Below, piece after piece: positions 1-11,381 of a stretch of 64,000 nt of DNA. A program made the position numbers and the translations under genes. The notes under the pieces were generated by a model. The model was not told the origin of the DNA. It saw only the letters and a program-made list of their open reading frames with translations, and made no database searches. The stretch spans positions 49,052,406 through 49,116,405 of the forward strand of contig NC_083603.1 of NCBI RefSeq assembly GCF_029168945.1, given 5' to 3'. Numbering within the stretch: position 1 is the stretch's first letter; each line of letters opens with the position of its first letter. This stretch comes from Cannabis sativa. Taxonomy: Eukaryota; Streptophyta; Magnoliopsida; Rosales; Cannabaceae.

Positions 1-151
1 CTCATATCTAACACACAATCCTATGGGAACAACATAAAATTGGGTTGAACCAAGATGAGATAAACATTTTTAAGTGTATTACCCTTAAATATAATAAAAA
101 ATACCTAGCATAAAATTTAGTGTACGTGCCTCGCACGTAACTTTTTACAAG
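1..151 (+). mobile_element. Probable Helitron 3' terminus (5' part outside window)
   Basis: A short perfect hairpin (7-bp stem TACGTGC/GCACGTA at 123-139, 3-nt loop) is followed by 12 nt ending CAAG at 151 and then a T. Helitrons end in a hairpin 10-12 nt before CTRR and insert between A and T. The end here is CAAG rather than CTAG, so it may be mutated. The element at 54078-54596 has the same arrangement (TACGTG/CACGTA hairpin, 12 nt, CTAG, T) and a similar AT-rich lead-in. It lies immediately upstream of exon 2 of the first carbonic anhydrase, where intron 1 should be, which could explain why exon 1 is not visible. Confidence 0.4.
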
Positions 152-157
152 TAAAAT

Positions 158-159
<2 letters not shown>

Positions 160-189
<30 letters not shown>
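160..189. repeat. (TA)n microsatellite
   Basis: An uninterrupted run of about 14 TA units sits between the Helitron-like end and carbonic anhydrase exon 2. Similar shorter runs occur inside introns of both carbonic anhydrase copies (around 1449-1473 and 16957-16971). Confidence 0.9.
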
Positions 190-191
<2 letters not shown>

Positions 192-215
192 AATATTCTA
201 AAATTGATTGAATAG

Positions 216-1686
216 TGAGAAGGCTGAAAGTGGAAGTGAAAGTGATGAAGATGAAACCTTTGATAAAGTGCAGCCAGGGCATGATTCTGTTGAATCCTGC
301 TTCAATCCTGTTCAGAAAATTGTTCATGGATTTAAGCACTTTCTTTCTAATAAATTCCAGTAAGAGAATATATATATATTTATATTTATATATATATATA
401 TTATTTATTATAAATAATTAATTTTATAATGTTAGAAGTTTTAAATTTAAAAACTATATATATGTATGCCTAGCTAATTATTAATAATCTTGTTTGATGG
501 AATTATTTTGCAGTAAGTATCCATGCTTGTTTAATGAACTTAAGGAAACCCAACATCCCAAGGTACATATATTTTTGTGAGAAAATAAACAAACAAATAC
601 AATAGTACATTATCTTCCCTCAACTAATTCTTTTTTAAAAGTTGAACTATGTATATTAAATTATTCTTAATAAATTAAATGAACAGTTTCTAGTATTTGC
701 ATGCTCCGATTCCCGAGTGAGCCCTTCCCATATCTTAAATTTACAACCAGGGGAAGCTTTCATGGCCCGCAATATTGGCAACTTAATTCCAATATTTGAC
801 AAGGTATATATTAAACAATTACCTAATTATTAATCAAAATTTAAAATATTTATTATTATTATTAATTCTACATGTTAATCGTTGTTAATCTCTAATTATT
901 TAACAGCTGAAACACTCAGAAGTTGGATCAATCATTGAATATGCAGTACAAGAGCTTAAGGTAAAATTCATCATTTTGATTTCTATTTATTTTATTAATT
1001 ATCATGTTACTAATTATTCATTCATCTTAAAATGTTTTAATTTTCATATCATGACAAAAAATATTTACAGGTGGAAAATATTTTAGTCATTGGACATAGT
1101 CGTTGTGGTGGAGTAAAGAGACTTATGTCTCACCCTGAAGATGGTTCGGCCACCTTGTAAGATAAAATTTCATTTTTAATCGGGTTGTATATGAATAATC
1201 ATATACAGTTAGATTATATGTGTATATATTTAGTGTTTATGAAATTCATATTCTAGTTTTTGATTCATTACCTAACATGTTGTTGAAATCTACAGTGATT
1301 TTATAGATAATTGGGTCAACATTGCTCAAGCTGCTAAGATCAAAGTCAAAACTGAGCATAGTGATTTGACATTTGAAGAACAATGTGAAATATGTGCTGA
1401 GGTAATAAATATGTATATATATGTCATCTTATTAGATTAAGTATGAAATATATATATATATATATATATATATGACATTGAATTTGAATATGATAATCTT
1501 AAAAATTAATACTCTAATACAATTTGTTGAATATCATTGAATTTGCAGGAAGCAGTGAATGTGTCTCTGAAAAATCTACATTCTTATCCATTTGTTAAAA
1601 GTGGAGTTGATGAGAAAAAGATAGCACTTAGAGGTGGATATTACAACTTTGTGGATGGTTCATTTAAACTATGGGATCTTGAGTAG
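216..1686 (+). CDS. Beta-carbonic anhydrase, copy 1 (exons 2-8; exon 1 not in window)
   Basis: Zinc enzyme interconverting CO2 and bicarbonate. Exons by frame and GT-AG: 216-359, 514-562, 687-803, 907-960, 1071-1156, 1296-1401, 1549-1686 (stop TAG). The first base completes a codon begun in exon 1. Visible catalytic features are the CSDSR motif (Cys ligand plus Asp-Arg dyad) in exon 4, QPGEAF and ARNIGNLIP after it, and GHSRCGG (His and Cys ligands) in exon 6. The C-terminus reads [17 protein letters not shown]. All three zinc ligands are present, so the enzyme could be active. The product carries an acidic Ser/Glu/Asp-rich stretch before the conserved FxHFLSNK segment. No chloroplast transit peptide is visible, but exon 1 is missing, so location is unknown. 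Exon boundaries and phases match the copy at 16626-18409, except 4 extra codons in the sixth exon and one fewer in the second. Being a pseudogene that has lost exon 1 is the main alternative. Confidence 0.85.
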
Positions 1687-2939
1687 TCAATATATTTTTA
1701 AACCCCATATTTAATGTTGACTTCTACACCAGCTATGTATCTTTTCATAATTAATAATTTGTGTGTTTAATTATTTGTAGTGTGTTAACTATTTAAGCAT
1801 CATTTTTCTTATTTTTGGTTCTTGGAACTAATAAATAATTAAAAAAAAAAGTAGTTATTCATTGCTTTTTCTTTATAAGTTTGTTTCTTCTCGTATTGTA
1901 ATATCTATCCGTTGATTTGTAAGAAATAATAAATTCTTTCCCGTAGCTAATAGTTATTGGGTTTTTTTAGAATTACTTCACATATTATTTTTATTTCATT
2001 TTTTTTAAAAAAAATTACGGTTTGTGTTGTTCCGGTAGCTTTTCCAGTAATTTCTAAATGAGTTGTTATATGAATTTTGGTTGTGATTAGGTTGCTCCAT
2101 TATTTTCTAAAAGAGTTTCTGTGTGGAATTCCGTAAAAATACAAAAAAATATATGTATTTTAAAAAGTGAAAATAAAAAGATCCTTTTTTTTATAATGAA
2201 TAGTTATTCATTTTGTTTTCAAATGTACATGTAATAAATTATTTAAGGGGAATTACCTTATATACTATTTTTTTTAACTTTTTTTAAATTTACGGTTTGA
2301 GTTTCTAAAGTGGTTGCAGCGCGCGCTAGTTGCAGCAATAAGGGTTTCTATACGATTTTTTGTTGTAATTTAGGTTGCAGCGCTAGTTGCAATAGGAATT
2401 TCTATGTAGAAATCCGTAAAAATACAAATAATAATAATAATAAAAAAAAAAACTGTTTTGAAGTGTAAAAATAAAAAAGTCTCATTATTTAAATTTATGA
2501 TTTTTGCATCGTATTCATATTAAAAAAAAGTTAATAATATACATATAAAGCTCGAGTATAAAACGATGACATGGTAGTTTGAAATCGTTTAAAATACTAC
2601 TTATTATTGTGGTATAAGACAATACATATTAGCTTGAAATCACTTAAAATCCTTCTATTTATTCTTTCCTTAATTTTTATTTTTTTAAATTTTTATTAAG
2701 TTTACAAATATTAATTAATTAATTGATTAAAATATTCATATACAATTAAAAAATAATTGGTATTTGTTTCCAAAAAAAAATAAATAATAATAATTGGTAT
2801 TAAATTAAGCCCTGAATATCTACCGTACAAAAAAACTCCTAAATATCTATAAACTATACATAAGAGTTTAAAACTTTTTATAGCTTAAGTACGAACATTA
2901 GTGGTGTTTGCCAATCAAGGGCTCGATTTTAGTTTCTAT
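1687..2939. repeat. Gene-free stretch with a diverged tandem duplication
   Basis: No gene is seen. Two related units, roughly 2001-2185 and 2275-2485, share the order 'ACGGTTTG...GTTGC...TTTCTRTG...AATYCCGTAAAAATAC' followed by an A-rich run and an AAGTG(T)AAAATAAAAA stretch. The second unit contains a GCGCGCGC spot and a repeated GTTGCAGC. The remainder is AT-rich without recognisable coding potential. Confidence 0.5.
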
Positions 2940-3352
2940 TGCCTAAGTATAGTAGTATGTATGATATATATGTGCCCTATGAAATTTGGGGTGGCTTGGA
3001 CAGGTTCCGGTAGAGTTTCAAGGAGTGCATAAACTTAAAAAATCACATTTTCTTACCCCTAAAAAATCGGTCAACAAGTTTCGTCCAACTAGTTTACCAT
3101 TTTGGGCAGCCTGAGGAACTCGAGAATCATATTTTTGCTATAACTTTTTACTTGAGTGTCCGTTTTGGACATTCTATATACAGTTTCGAAGCTTGCAACA
3201 AGCTCTGCCATATGGTATATGTTTTGGAGCCAAAATGTAAGTTTCATTTTAGTGTATTTGAACTACGGAGTTTGGTAGGAAATCTTAAGTTGTCCTTTGC
3301 AACTATTAAGCAGTGTATTAGGATAAAACACTTATTGGTTTATTGTTGTTAT
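2940..3352 (+). repeat. LTR-like sequence (left part) interrupted by element 1
   Basis: The text (…GCTATAACTTTTTACTTGAGTGTCCG… style) resembles plant Ty3/gypsy-type LTR sequence. It is cut by the copia element at 3353, with the target duplication GTTAT at 3348-3352. The right half resumes at 13328. Assignment to gypsy is from general resemblance only. The small ORF here has no recognisable homology. Confidence 0.3.
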
Positions 3353-5297
3353 TCTTGGGTTTTATGCCCTAAATAAAACTCATTACAATCTGATTAGTTA
3401 TCAATTTAGAAGTGAAGTATGTTTACATGTATGTTACATGTTTATGGTTTAATACATATACTTGATATATGCACAAAATTAGTTAAATCCAGAACATATA
3501 GTTATTCACAATTACAGTATCGTCAATACAGTGGAATGTGATTGTGATTATATGATTCAAAAGATTTGGTCCATGTTCATCAGTGTTTTGGATTTACACT
3601 GATGTGATAATCAGCGACGAAGTATACTTATACTTGGAGTAAGTGTTATGTTCTTTCCAGAACATTGGCAAAGTATACTGGTTTCGAATGCATGGAGTAT
3701 GCATTGGACTGGACCGATATTGAACTTGGTTAAAGATATTGTAAACTTACGGTTGTATCTTTCCAAGTCAATGTCAGAAGTTGATCTTAGATTAAGAGAA
3801 TCTAAATCCTGATATGCTTAGGCTCAATCTCAGGAGTGCTATTCTTGTTCTTTGATTTATTAGTTAAAGCCTGCTTTGAATCAGGATAATACATATATTT
3901 TGGGAACATGATAGCATAACTGAATGGGAGTGCTAAACATAAATATGGAAATCTATAGCTTCTACTGGTGTATAGAAGTAAAGTGATGATTCCTTTTGAG
4001 CTTAGTTAAATAGAAGTAAATGGATGAGCTCTTGTTTCAGTGACTATATATTAGATCACTAAAACATCATTTACAGGTAACTAAGTGTTCAAATGGGCAA
4101 AATACATTGAGGGGTGTAAACGGTAAATTGGTCCCGTCTCGATGTAAATCATCTATATAGAGGATCTCTAAATCACATTAAGATTATAACAATGGTTAAA
4201 TGAGATAGCATATTGATATCGTGAAACATATGATATGCTCTATATAAGTCTGAGAGTGCAATTCCAAGTTCTAAGAGTGGATTCAACGAGGAATTAATAA
4301 GTTAGGGATTTACTTGGTAAATCGGTTCAACTTATTGGAAGCTCAGAATACAGATCCATGGTCCCCATTCTAGTTGAGACTATACTGTTTGTAAGACTCT
4401 ATAATTGATTTATGATTAATCAATTATAATTCTTAAAGTTAGACTATGTCTAATTTGTGAATTCTCACAGTTTAGGGATGAAATTGTAAATAAGAGGGTT
4501 TCTAGGTTTAATTATTAATTATGAGACTTTGCATGTCTGAATTAATAATTAATTTTAAATGGCAATATTATTTAATAATCTATTTTAGTTATTAAATAAT
4601 TAGTTTTGGCATTTAAATGATTAGAATTGGAAAAATGGCATTTTTGGAGAAATAGAAATAAAATTGAGGAAACTGCAAAATCCATGTGAGGCCCATTCAC
4701 ACCATGGCCGGCCACATCATTGTTTTTTTCCCAATTATTATTTTCAATTTAATTTGTCATTTAATTGCTAATCAAAGCCTAGCCTAAATAGGAAAGTGGT
4801 GAATCACACTAAATAAGGCAGTTATTCAATTACACAGTAAAAGAGGAAACTGTTTATTTGGAAAGTTGTGATCTTCCCTTTTCCTATTTATAGCAGCCCC
4901 TCTCCTCTCTTTGTATGCATGTGTTTGCTTGAGAAAACTTTGCTTTGCAAAGTGTGTCACACGAAATCAAGAGAGAAAAACAAGAGAGAATTTCGAAATC
5001 CCTAGTGAGAGAGAAGTGCCCACTCACATCATTCAGTATCTCATCATAGTTTGGAAGACTGTGAAGGATCACATCCAACTGAAGAACTTTCGGGCTCAGA
5101 TCTTGATTATACTGCTACGAGACCGGAATCAAGGGTTAGAGATCTGAGTGGAAGGAGACATTAATTCCGCTGCAATCACTGTAAGTTATTCTTAACTTTT
5201 ATGTGTTTAGTTCATCGTTTTAGAAGTTCAATATTAGGTTGTTAAATCAACATACTTGCAAATAGATCTAAGATCCTGGATAAATATAATACCAACA
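3353..5297 (+). repeat. 5' LTR of element 1
   Basis: 1,945 bp, nearly identical to 11382-13327. A TATA-like CTATTTATAG at about 4884-4893 is followed by a pyrimidine-rich stretch, as expected for the U3/R boundary. It ends CCAACA immediately before the primer site. Short ORFs within it (for example on the minus strand at 4884-5078) recur in the other LTR only because the DNA is repeated. Confidence 0.92.
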
Positions 5298-5299
5298 AC

Positions 5300-5312
5300 T
5301 GGCACCAGAGCC
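5300..5312 (+). other. Primer-binding site of element 1
   Basis: TGGCACCAGAGCC starts two bases after the LTR end (AACTGGCACCAGAGCC). It resembles the plant initiator-Met primer site TGGTATCAGAGC with two substitutions. Element 2 has the same site at 37185-37197 (TGGCACCAGAGTC). Confidence 0.8.
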
Positions 5313-5562
5313 ATGGTAATTGATTTGCTTGCTAGAAATTTGGACTTAAAACGATTTGCTTGTGATTTGGATGGTTTCATGATGTGTCATATTGATGTTT
5401 GATTGATGTTTGTGAATTCTGGGGAAAATAATTGATTGTCTGTATCTGGAATTATTTTTATTGGATAGTTTGGAAAATTCTAAGCAATTTACTTTTTTAC
5501 AGAACTCGATTTCGATTTAATTTGAATTAGTTATGAATTTTTAAAAATCGGGAAAAACCTAT

Positions 5563-5680
5563 GTGGTGAGCACCTTCCCTACGCGCGCGGAAATCATGCG
5601 CAGGGGTGCTTGCGCCCAGATTTCTGGGCTGTGTCTCCCCTCCCACGCGCGCGGACAGCATGCTTTGCATGCTGTCCGTA
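5563..5680 (+). promoter_or_regulatory. GC-rich hairpin island in the leader
   Basis: About 120 bp rich in GCGCGC, ending in a perfect 12-bp inverted repeat CGGACAGCATGC with a TTT loop (5652-5678). The corresponding place in element 2 (37470-37690) is also GC-rich, with different self-complementary pieces. By analogy with retroelement leaders this could be an RNA dimerisation or packaging structure; that is inference. Confidence 0.45.
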
Positions 5681-8224
5681 CCACCTGCTATTTTCATCAT
5701 TTTCTTCGATTTTTCATGCTATTTCATGGAATTAAATTCCGATTTTTTGTGTAGTTTTGTATGTTGATTTTGGTTTTTCAAATTTCAAATCTAATTATCA
5801 GAAATAAATTAATTTTATTTTTTAAAATTAATTTTAGATATTAGTGTAATTTGATTTTGAAAATAGGAAAAAATCAAGTTTTGCTTACCTTTTTCTTATT
5901 TCCTTTAAAATTTGATTATTTTATTTTTTTTTAAGGTCGGATATTAATTTTTTTTGGTAACTTGACCTTAATTAAAATAAGATCATAATAATCATGATAA
6001 TTTTAAAAGAGGAAATAAGGTATTTTTGTTAACTTTTAAATTTTGTTATTTTTCAATTAAATTAAATTGTAAAATAAGAAAAGGGTATGTATTTACCATT
6101 TTCTATTTTAAATTTAATTTATTAAATAACATGAAATTTAAAAGGAAAGTTAGAAATTTAATTTTGAAATGCATTTAGGTTACCCAAAACCTAATTTTTC
6201 AAAATGGTAGGTTTAATTTTTATATTATTTTTCGAAATATAGATTTAAAATTAAATAAATCCTACATCCAACTATCCAGATCTAACCTTTTTGCAGGAGT
6301 ATGTGTTTTAGATTGTTTGTAAGTTTTTCTAAAACCTATTATTACTTGATCTAAATTGCCAGGGTTAACTTGTTGACAGATCAAATGATCTGATTTTAAC
6401 CCATGGTTCAATTGATGATAGATCAAGTAGATAATTTGTAACAGGTAATTTTTCCAAACTTCTTTCATATGTGTATGACCTAGTAACATGATAGGATCCA
6501 TCCAAATTTGTGTGCCTGTGTGAGCCTATATGTTTAATTTCTATTATAGATACATATAGGTTGTTGTTGCTAAATAAAATGTCATAACCTGATAGATTTT
6601 ATTTAGGCTCATTTAGTTAATGGGCCTATTCAATTAATAACAGTTGTTCATTTTAAGGTTAAATTCCTCTCTTTTGGGCCTTGTGTGAGAGATGGGAGCC
6701 TTAGAAGTGGGTGCGACATACTGGACCCAGCCCCCCCTCACATGAACAACCCCAATTGTGAAGGCCCATTTGCTTGATTTGGATAACTGTGCTAGGTTAA
6801 TTATATTAGTTTGACCTAATAAAATTGAATAGCAACATAATTAATTTCTTCGAAATTAATTTAAGAAAAACATAGTTTAATGAATTTCATTTCTAGATAA
6901 ACTATTTGTATTTTTCTTGTATTTAATTAAATAAAGAATTTTAACTAACTAGATTCTTTCTGAAACTTACTTTTATTATTTCATTAAATATTCTTATTTA
7001 AGTTATGAATTAGTAATTACTAATTTTTCATAATAACTTAAATCTGAATATATTTTGATAATAATATTAAGCTGAGGAATTCTAGGAATTAGTTATTGAA
7101 GATTCTTAAAAGATATTATTTTAAGTTAGTTTTAAACTTAAAAGGGGAATATCTTTAAATTAGGTAGTTACCACCTAATTTTGATATTTAATTAAATGAT
7201 GTTTGGAAAATTTTAAGTTTGTAATTATAGATTCTTTCTATAATAACTTAAATTAGATATTTTCCAAATCTTGAAAAGATACTTAGTGGAATTGAGATAT
7301 TTTCTAGATAGTTATTTCCATACTAATTATTATTTCTAATATAGGAAAATATCATTGATTGTGAAATTAATTGGTTAATAATTAATTTTGGTACAATTCA
7401 ATTAAGGATATTTTTCCTTGTATTAAAATGGAAATTAATGATTAAGCCTTCTCTATACTTAATTATTTGTTTCCTGAATTTAATACATTTAATTAAATTG
7501 AAAATTAAATGTCTAAGTTGATTTTCATAATGATACTTAGATATTGTTATTTTCATGATATTTAATTAAATAAGAAAATTATTTTAAGTTGGGTATTTCC
7601 ATAACAACTTAAATTTGAATAATTTTCATAATATATTCTATTTATTTTATTAATCATTTTTCAAAATAGCATTTAATTATGCAAGATGATTTTGAATTTA
7701 TCTTGAAAGATAGATTGAAGTTGTAAATTAATTATTTTAATTAATTTTGAATCAGCTTAAATCAATGATCTTTTCATTTAATGATTAATTTAAAATAAAG
7801 GAACTGAAATATATTATTAGAAATTGGATTAATTAGTCAAGAAAATCTAGATAGATAATATTTTTGCTTGAGGTATTTTTTCTAAGTAAAGTTTGATTTA
7901 TTTTAAATGTATTTCAAAAATTGTGTATATTTTGGAAATACAATATATATATTTGTAGAAAATTTTAATTTGAGTTGCAAATTAATTTAAATTAATACAA
8001 CTTAAATTAAGTAATTTTCTTAATATTTGTTGGAAAATTAACACTAAGATGGAAATAATTCATTTTATTTTCTTAACCATCTAAGTTTAATTTTACAAAT
8101 ATTAAATTAAATTTTATTTAGATTCTATTCTAGATTTAAAATTTAATAAATATATATATAGATTTAAAATAAATAAATAATAGAAGAAAATACAATTTAA
8201 ATAATGAGCTTTATTATTTTGAGA

Positions 8225-8600
8225 TATTCGATCTCCATTGTTGGTTTTACATAGCTATTGTTTTAGTGAGTAATCCTCCCTAATGGAGGAACGTTCATTA
8301 GCAAGTTAGCGCCGTTTAATCTCGAAAGATAAATATGTTTGTAAGTGTTTTATATTGGTATTAATCACCCTAATGGTGGGTACTGTATAAGACTTACAAA
8401 CATATGAAACAATGGTAGAAGCTCATGAAATAAGAATGACCTTGACTCTCGCCTAAACGGGACAACGTCGGATTCTCTTTTCGATCGAATAAAAGGTTGC
8501 TAGAATGTTTGCTATTCTAGATGAGCTGACAACTCTATTCAATGAATGATAGCTTTGACTCTCGCCTAAACGGGACACTGATATCAGTTTGTTGAAAACC
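8225..8600 (+). promoter_or_regulatory. Conserved non-coding module upstream of gag
   Basis: It contains CCTCC-CTAAT-GGAGG (a 5-bp stem), 'ATCTCGAAAGATAA', 'CACCCTAATGGTGG', and two copies of 'GACTCTCGCCTAAACGGGAC' (about 8453 and 8557). The whole module recurs in element 2 at about 40270-40650, and a more decayed third copy lies at about 40845-41045. Conservation without coding capacity suggests a cis-acting RNA or DNA function. Confidence 0.55.
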
Positions 8601-8739
8601 TTGGAAATTATTTAGGTTTGAATTTTTTTGTATTTTCTCTAGTCATTCCTACTTGCTGTATGCTGATAATTTCTAAATGAGATTTTGTGATAAACCATAA
8701 CTGATATCTATGTATTATCTTGTAGTATCCTGAATTGAA

Positions 8740-9611
8740 ATGTCAAATCCCAAGTTGTCACTCTTAACTGAAAATAAGCTAAATGGGTCTAACTTCCCAA
8801 AGTGGAGAGAGAACATTCATATTGCTCTCATAGGTGAAAGTGTCTCGTTTGTGTTGACTGAGTCGTCCCCTGAGCAGCCAAGTGACAATGCAACCAAAGC
8901 TGTAAAAGAGAAGTTCGAGCGTTGGCATAATGCTAACAATAAAGCTCGTTACTTCATGCTTTCCAGCATGGTTGACACCTTGAAAACAAGGTTTGTAAAC
9001 ACTGTCACGGCTGCAGAAATCATGACGCAGTTAACTGAGCTATTCGATATGGCATCTGTTCAGTCTCGTTTCGACGCGACTAAGAAATTCATCAACGCAC
9101 GGATGGAACCCCATCAGAATGTGCGTGATCACCTTCTCCAGATGGCTAGTTATTTCTAGGAAGCCCAGAATCATGGTGCTGAAATGGATCAGACTACTCA
9201 AGTGAGTCTCATCTTGAATAGCCTGACCTCCATTTTCTGCCCTACACATCAAATTATGTCATGAATAAGAAGGAACAAGACTTTCATACTTTAGTCAATA
9301 ACCTTCAGACATATGAAAATTTGATTGGAGGTCCCAAGAAAAGAGGGAATAAACCTCAGAATTCTGGAAATGGTAATAAGACAAGTAATCCTGAAGCACT
9401 TGTTGCTTCTACTTCCAAATCCCATCATAAGAAGAAGTGGAAAAATGCCAAGAAGCGAACTCAAGCTGCGAATGCAGCTAGGAACAAAAATGATGGAGCT
9501 TCTGGCAATACACAAAAAGGAAAATGTTTCTACTGCAATGAGAAAGGCCATTGGAAATCCCAATGTCCTAAGTATCTCGCAAAGAAACAAGGTATTTTCT
9601 TTATAAACTGA
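8740..9611 (+). pseudogene. Copia gag remnant (element 1)
   Basis: Nucleocapsid/capsid polyprotein of an LTR retrotransposon. The ATG at 8740 opens a 139-codon frame with the usual gag start (LTENKLNGSNFPKW, then a helical UBN2-like region with VRDHLLQM). It is stopped by TAG at 9157-9159. The same frame continues (EAQNHGAEMDQTTQVSL) and then shifts by about 9240-9255 into a second frame beginning MNKKEQDFHTLVNNLQTYE. That part is Lys/Asn-rich and ends in a CCHC zinc knuckle CFYCNEKGHWKSQC (C-X2-C-X4-H-X4-C). One stop and one frameshift therefore break this gag; the domain content is otherwise recognisable. Confidence 0.85.
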
Positions 9612-11381
9612 TGTGTTTTTAGTGAATTATTATCCTTTTGGATTAATAATTCTGGACTACTAACCTTGTTTATTATTCTTCTTATAGCTAAAGCTTCTTA
9701 AACTCGGGTGCTGTCTTAACGAGTTGGATTAGAAAGCTGGATGGTGGATGGAGATTGTCTACAATAAAGAAGAAGCTCTTTCATTTGAATTAATTGTTTA
9801 GTTTTTCAAACAATTTGGATTTCAAGTTTGGGATCTTAATTCCCTGTTTGGTTCTCATAAATATTGCAAACAATTTTTTGGTTTATAATAAAATATCTTT
9901 TTCAATTATATTGCAATTTATGAGTTGAGCTTCAGTTCTTTATTTTATCTATTACCGATTATTATATTTATTATGTTTGAATGTGTATGTGTTTTTATTA
10001 TTGATGCAAATTCAAAAAGTATTTAAACTCTTTACAGAGTTATTACTACATAAACACTAGAAGTATTTTCTATGTTTATGAATAATTGTTAGTTCAAAAA
10101 ACAATTATTTGAGAATTTGTTTAATAAAAAGATCTTTTGATCTGATAGGGGTGGAGAAAAGTTAAGAATAATATGCAGTTCAAACGATTTTTTATATCTA
10201 ATGAACTCTGGATTATATTCAACTCCACAGACTCTCTATCACACTTAGAGATTTACAACCTTTAGGGGTGGACCATAATCTCTATAAACTTAGGGGTGGA
10301 CTTTATTCTACAGTACCTTTTGTGACACATAATTTTAAACATGGAAATAATATAATAAATTAGCTATTTAAATCCTTGATCTTGATTATATGTTCCAGTT
10401 TAGATTTACTGTTGTAATAGTTATTGATACCATTAAAGTTCTTTGATAATGTTTCACATTACCTTGGTTGAGTGGGAGAATATTAAAATTCTTTACCCAT
10501 CTTCGTTTGGTTGATAATTGTGATAGGAACTTAAGAACACCTCTGATAAAAACAAGTCTAACCATTCACATGGATAGAAATAACTTATCAGAATTATGAG
10601 AGTAAGATAGAAGAATTCTTGCATAGTCTATTCGAAAGACTGATTCAAGATGTCTATTTCTCGTAACATTTTATGGTATCTTGATTTGATTGCTTAAATC
10701 TCTAGCAAGTATTTTTCACTTCAAATACTAAACTGCTATGTTGTTGAACTAATCTTAAAGAAACTTACAGTTTCAGCTTAAGATAATAAGTCACAATGAG
10801 ATGTTCCCAGAAACAATAGTAAAAGGTTAAAAGTTTCTAACCAGACATCTGCTATTGAGTGGGAGCCATCTGAGATGTAATCAAATGGGGAACATTAAGG
10901 GACAATCAAGAAAGATTTACAAAAGTGACGTATATGTTGTTAAGGAACTATGCATTAGTGATCCTGATATGCACACCAACTCATTGTGAGATGGTGGTTA
11001 CTCTGGGGGTGGAGGAATCATTATAGAAGAGTGTTAAAACCCATCTATAATAATTCAAGCTTCATCAGAGAAGATATAACTTTGTAAATTCAAAATTACC
11101 AGAAAGTTATTTTACTGAAGAAAATTCTACACTGCTTTATCTCAATTCCAAATTTTAAAATTTGAGAGATATGTCTTCTGGTAGTTCAGATGTACTTAAT
11201 GGGCAGTAAGGATTTCAATATCCCTTGATGAGTAAAGCATAAGTTAGGAAGGTTTCATGTGTCTCATGAACCTGATTCCAGATATATGGGTGGATTCAAA
11301 GATACTACACTTGATCAGAGGATCAAGACAAAAGATTGATTGTAATGCACAACTTGTTTTATGTTAGTGCAAGTGGGAGTT
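9612..11381 (+). pseudogene. Decayed copia pol (element 1)
   Basis: No long ORF survives, but copia landmarks can be read in broken frames. An integrase-like SDRGGEK lies at 10141-10161. PDICY followed by an in-frame TGA (10856-10858) and VG lies at 10841-10864, at the RT-RNase H junction (normally PDIC-AVG). SGGGG lies near 11002-11016 and a polypurine tract ends at 11381. At roughly 1.8 kb it is far shorter than an intact copia pol of about 4 kb, so large internal deletions are implied. The same TGA is present in element 2. Confidence 0.65.

Larger units (their letters stand above)
5298..8739 (+). other. Long non-coding leader of element 1
   Basis: 3.4 kb between primer site and gag with no ORF of note. 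It contains a GC-rich island (5563-5680) in otherwise AT-rich DNA, long AT-rich tracts, a segment around 6250-6780 whose counterpart in element 2 is near 38560-39020, and a compact module just before gag (8225-8600). Parts are clearly alignable with 37183-40800 in element 2 although neither is coding. Confidence 0.75.

Noticed and set aside
4884..5147. Paired small ORFs, one recurring identically at 12913-13107
   Set aside because: They lie in LTR DNA; recurrence reflects the two LTR copies, not a conserved protein.
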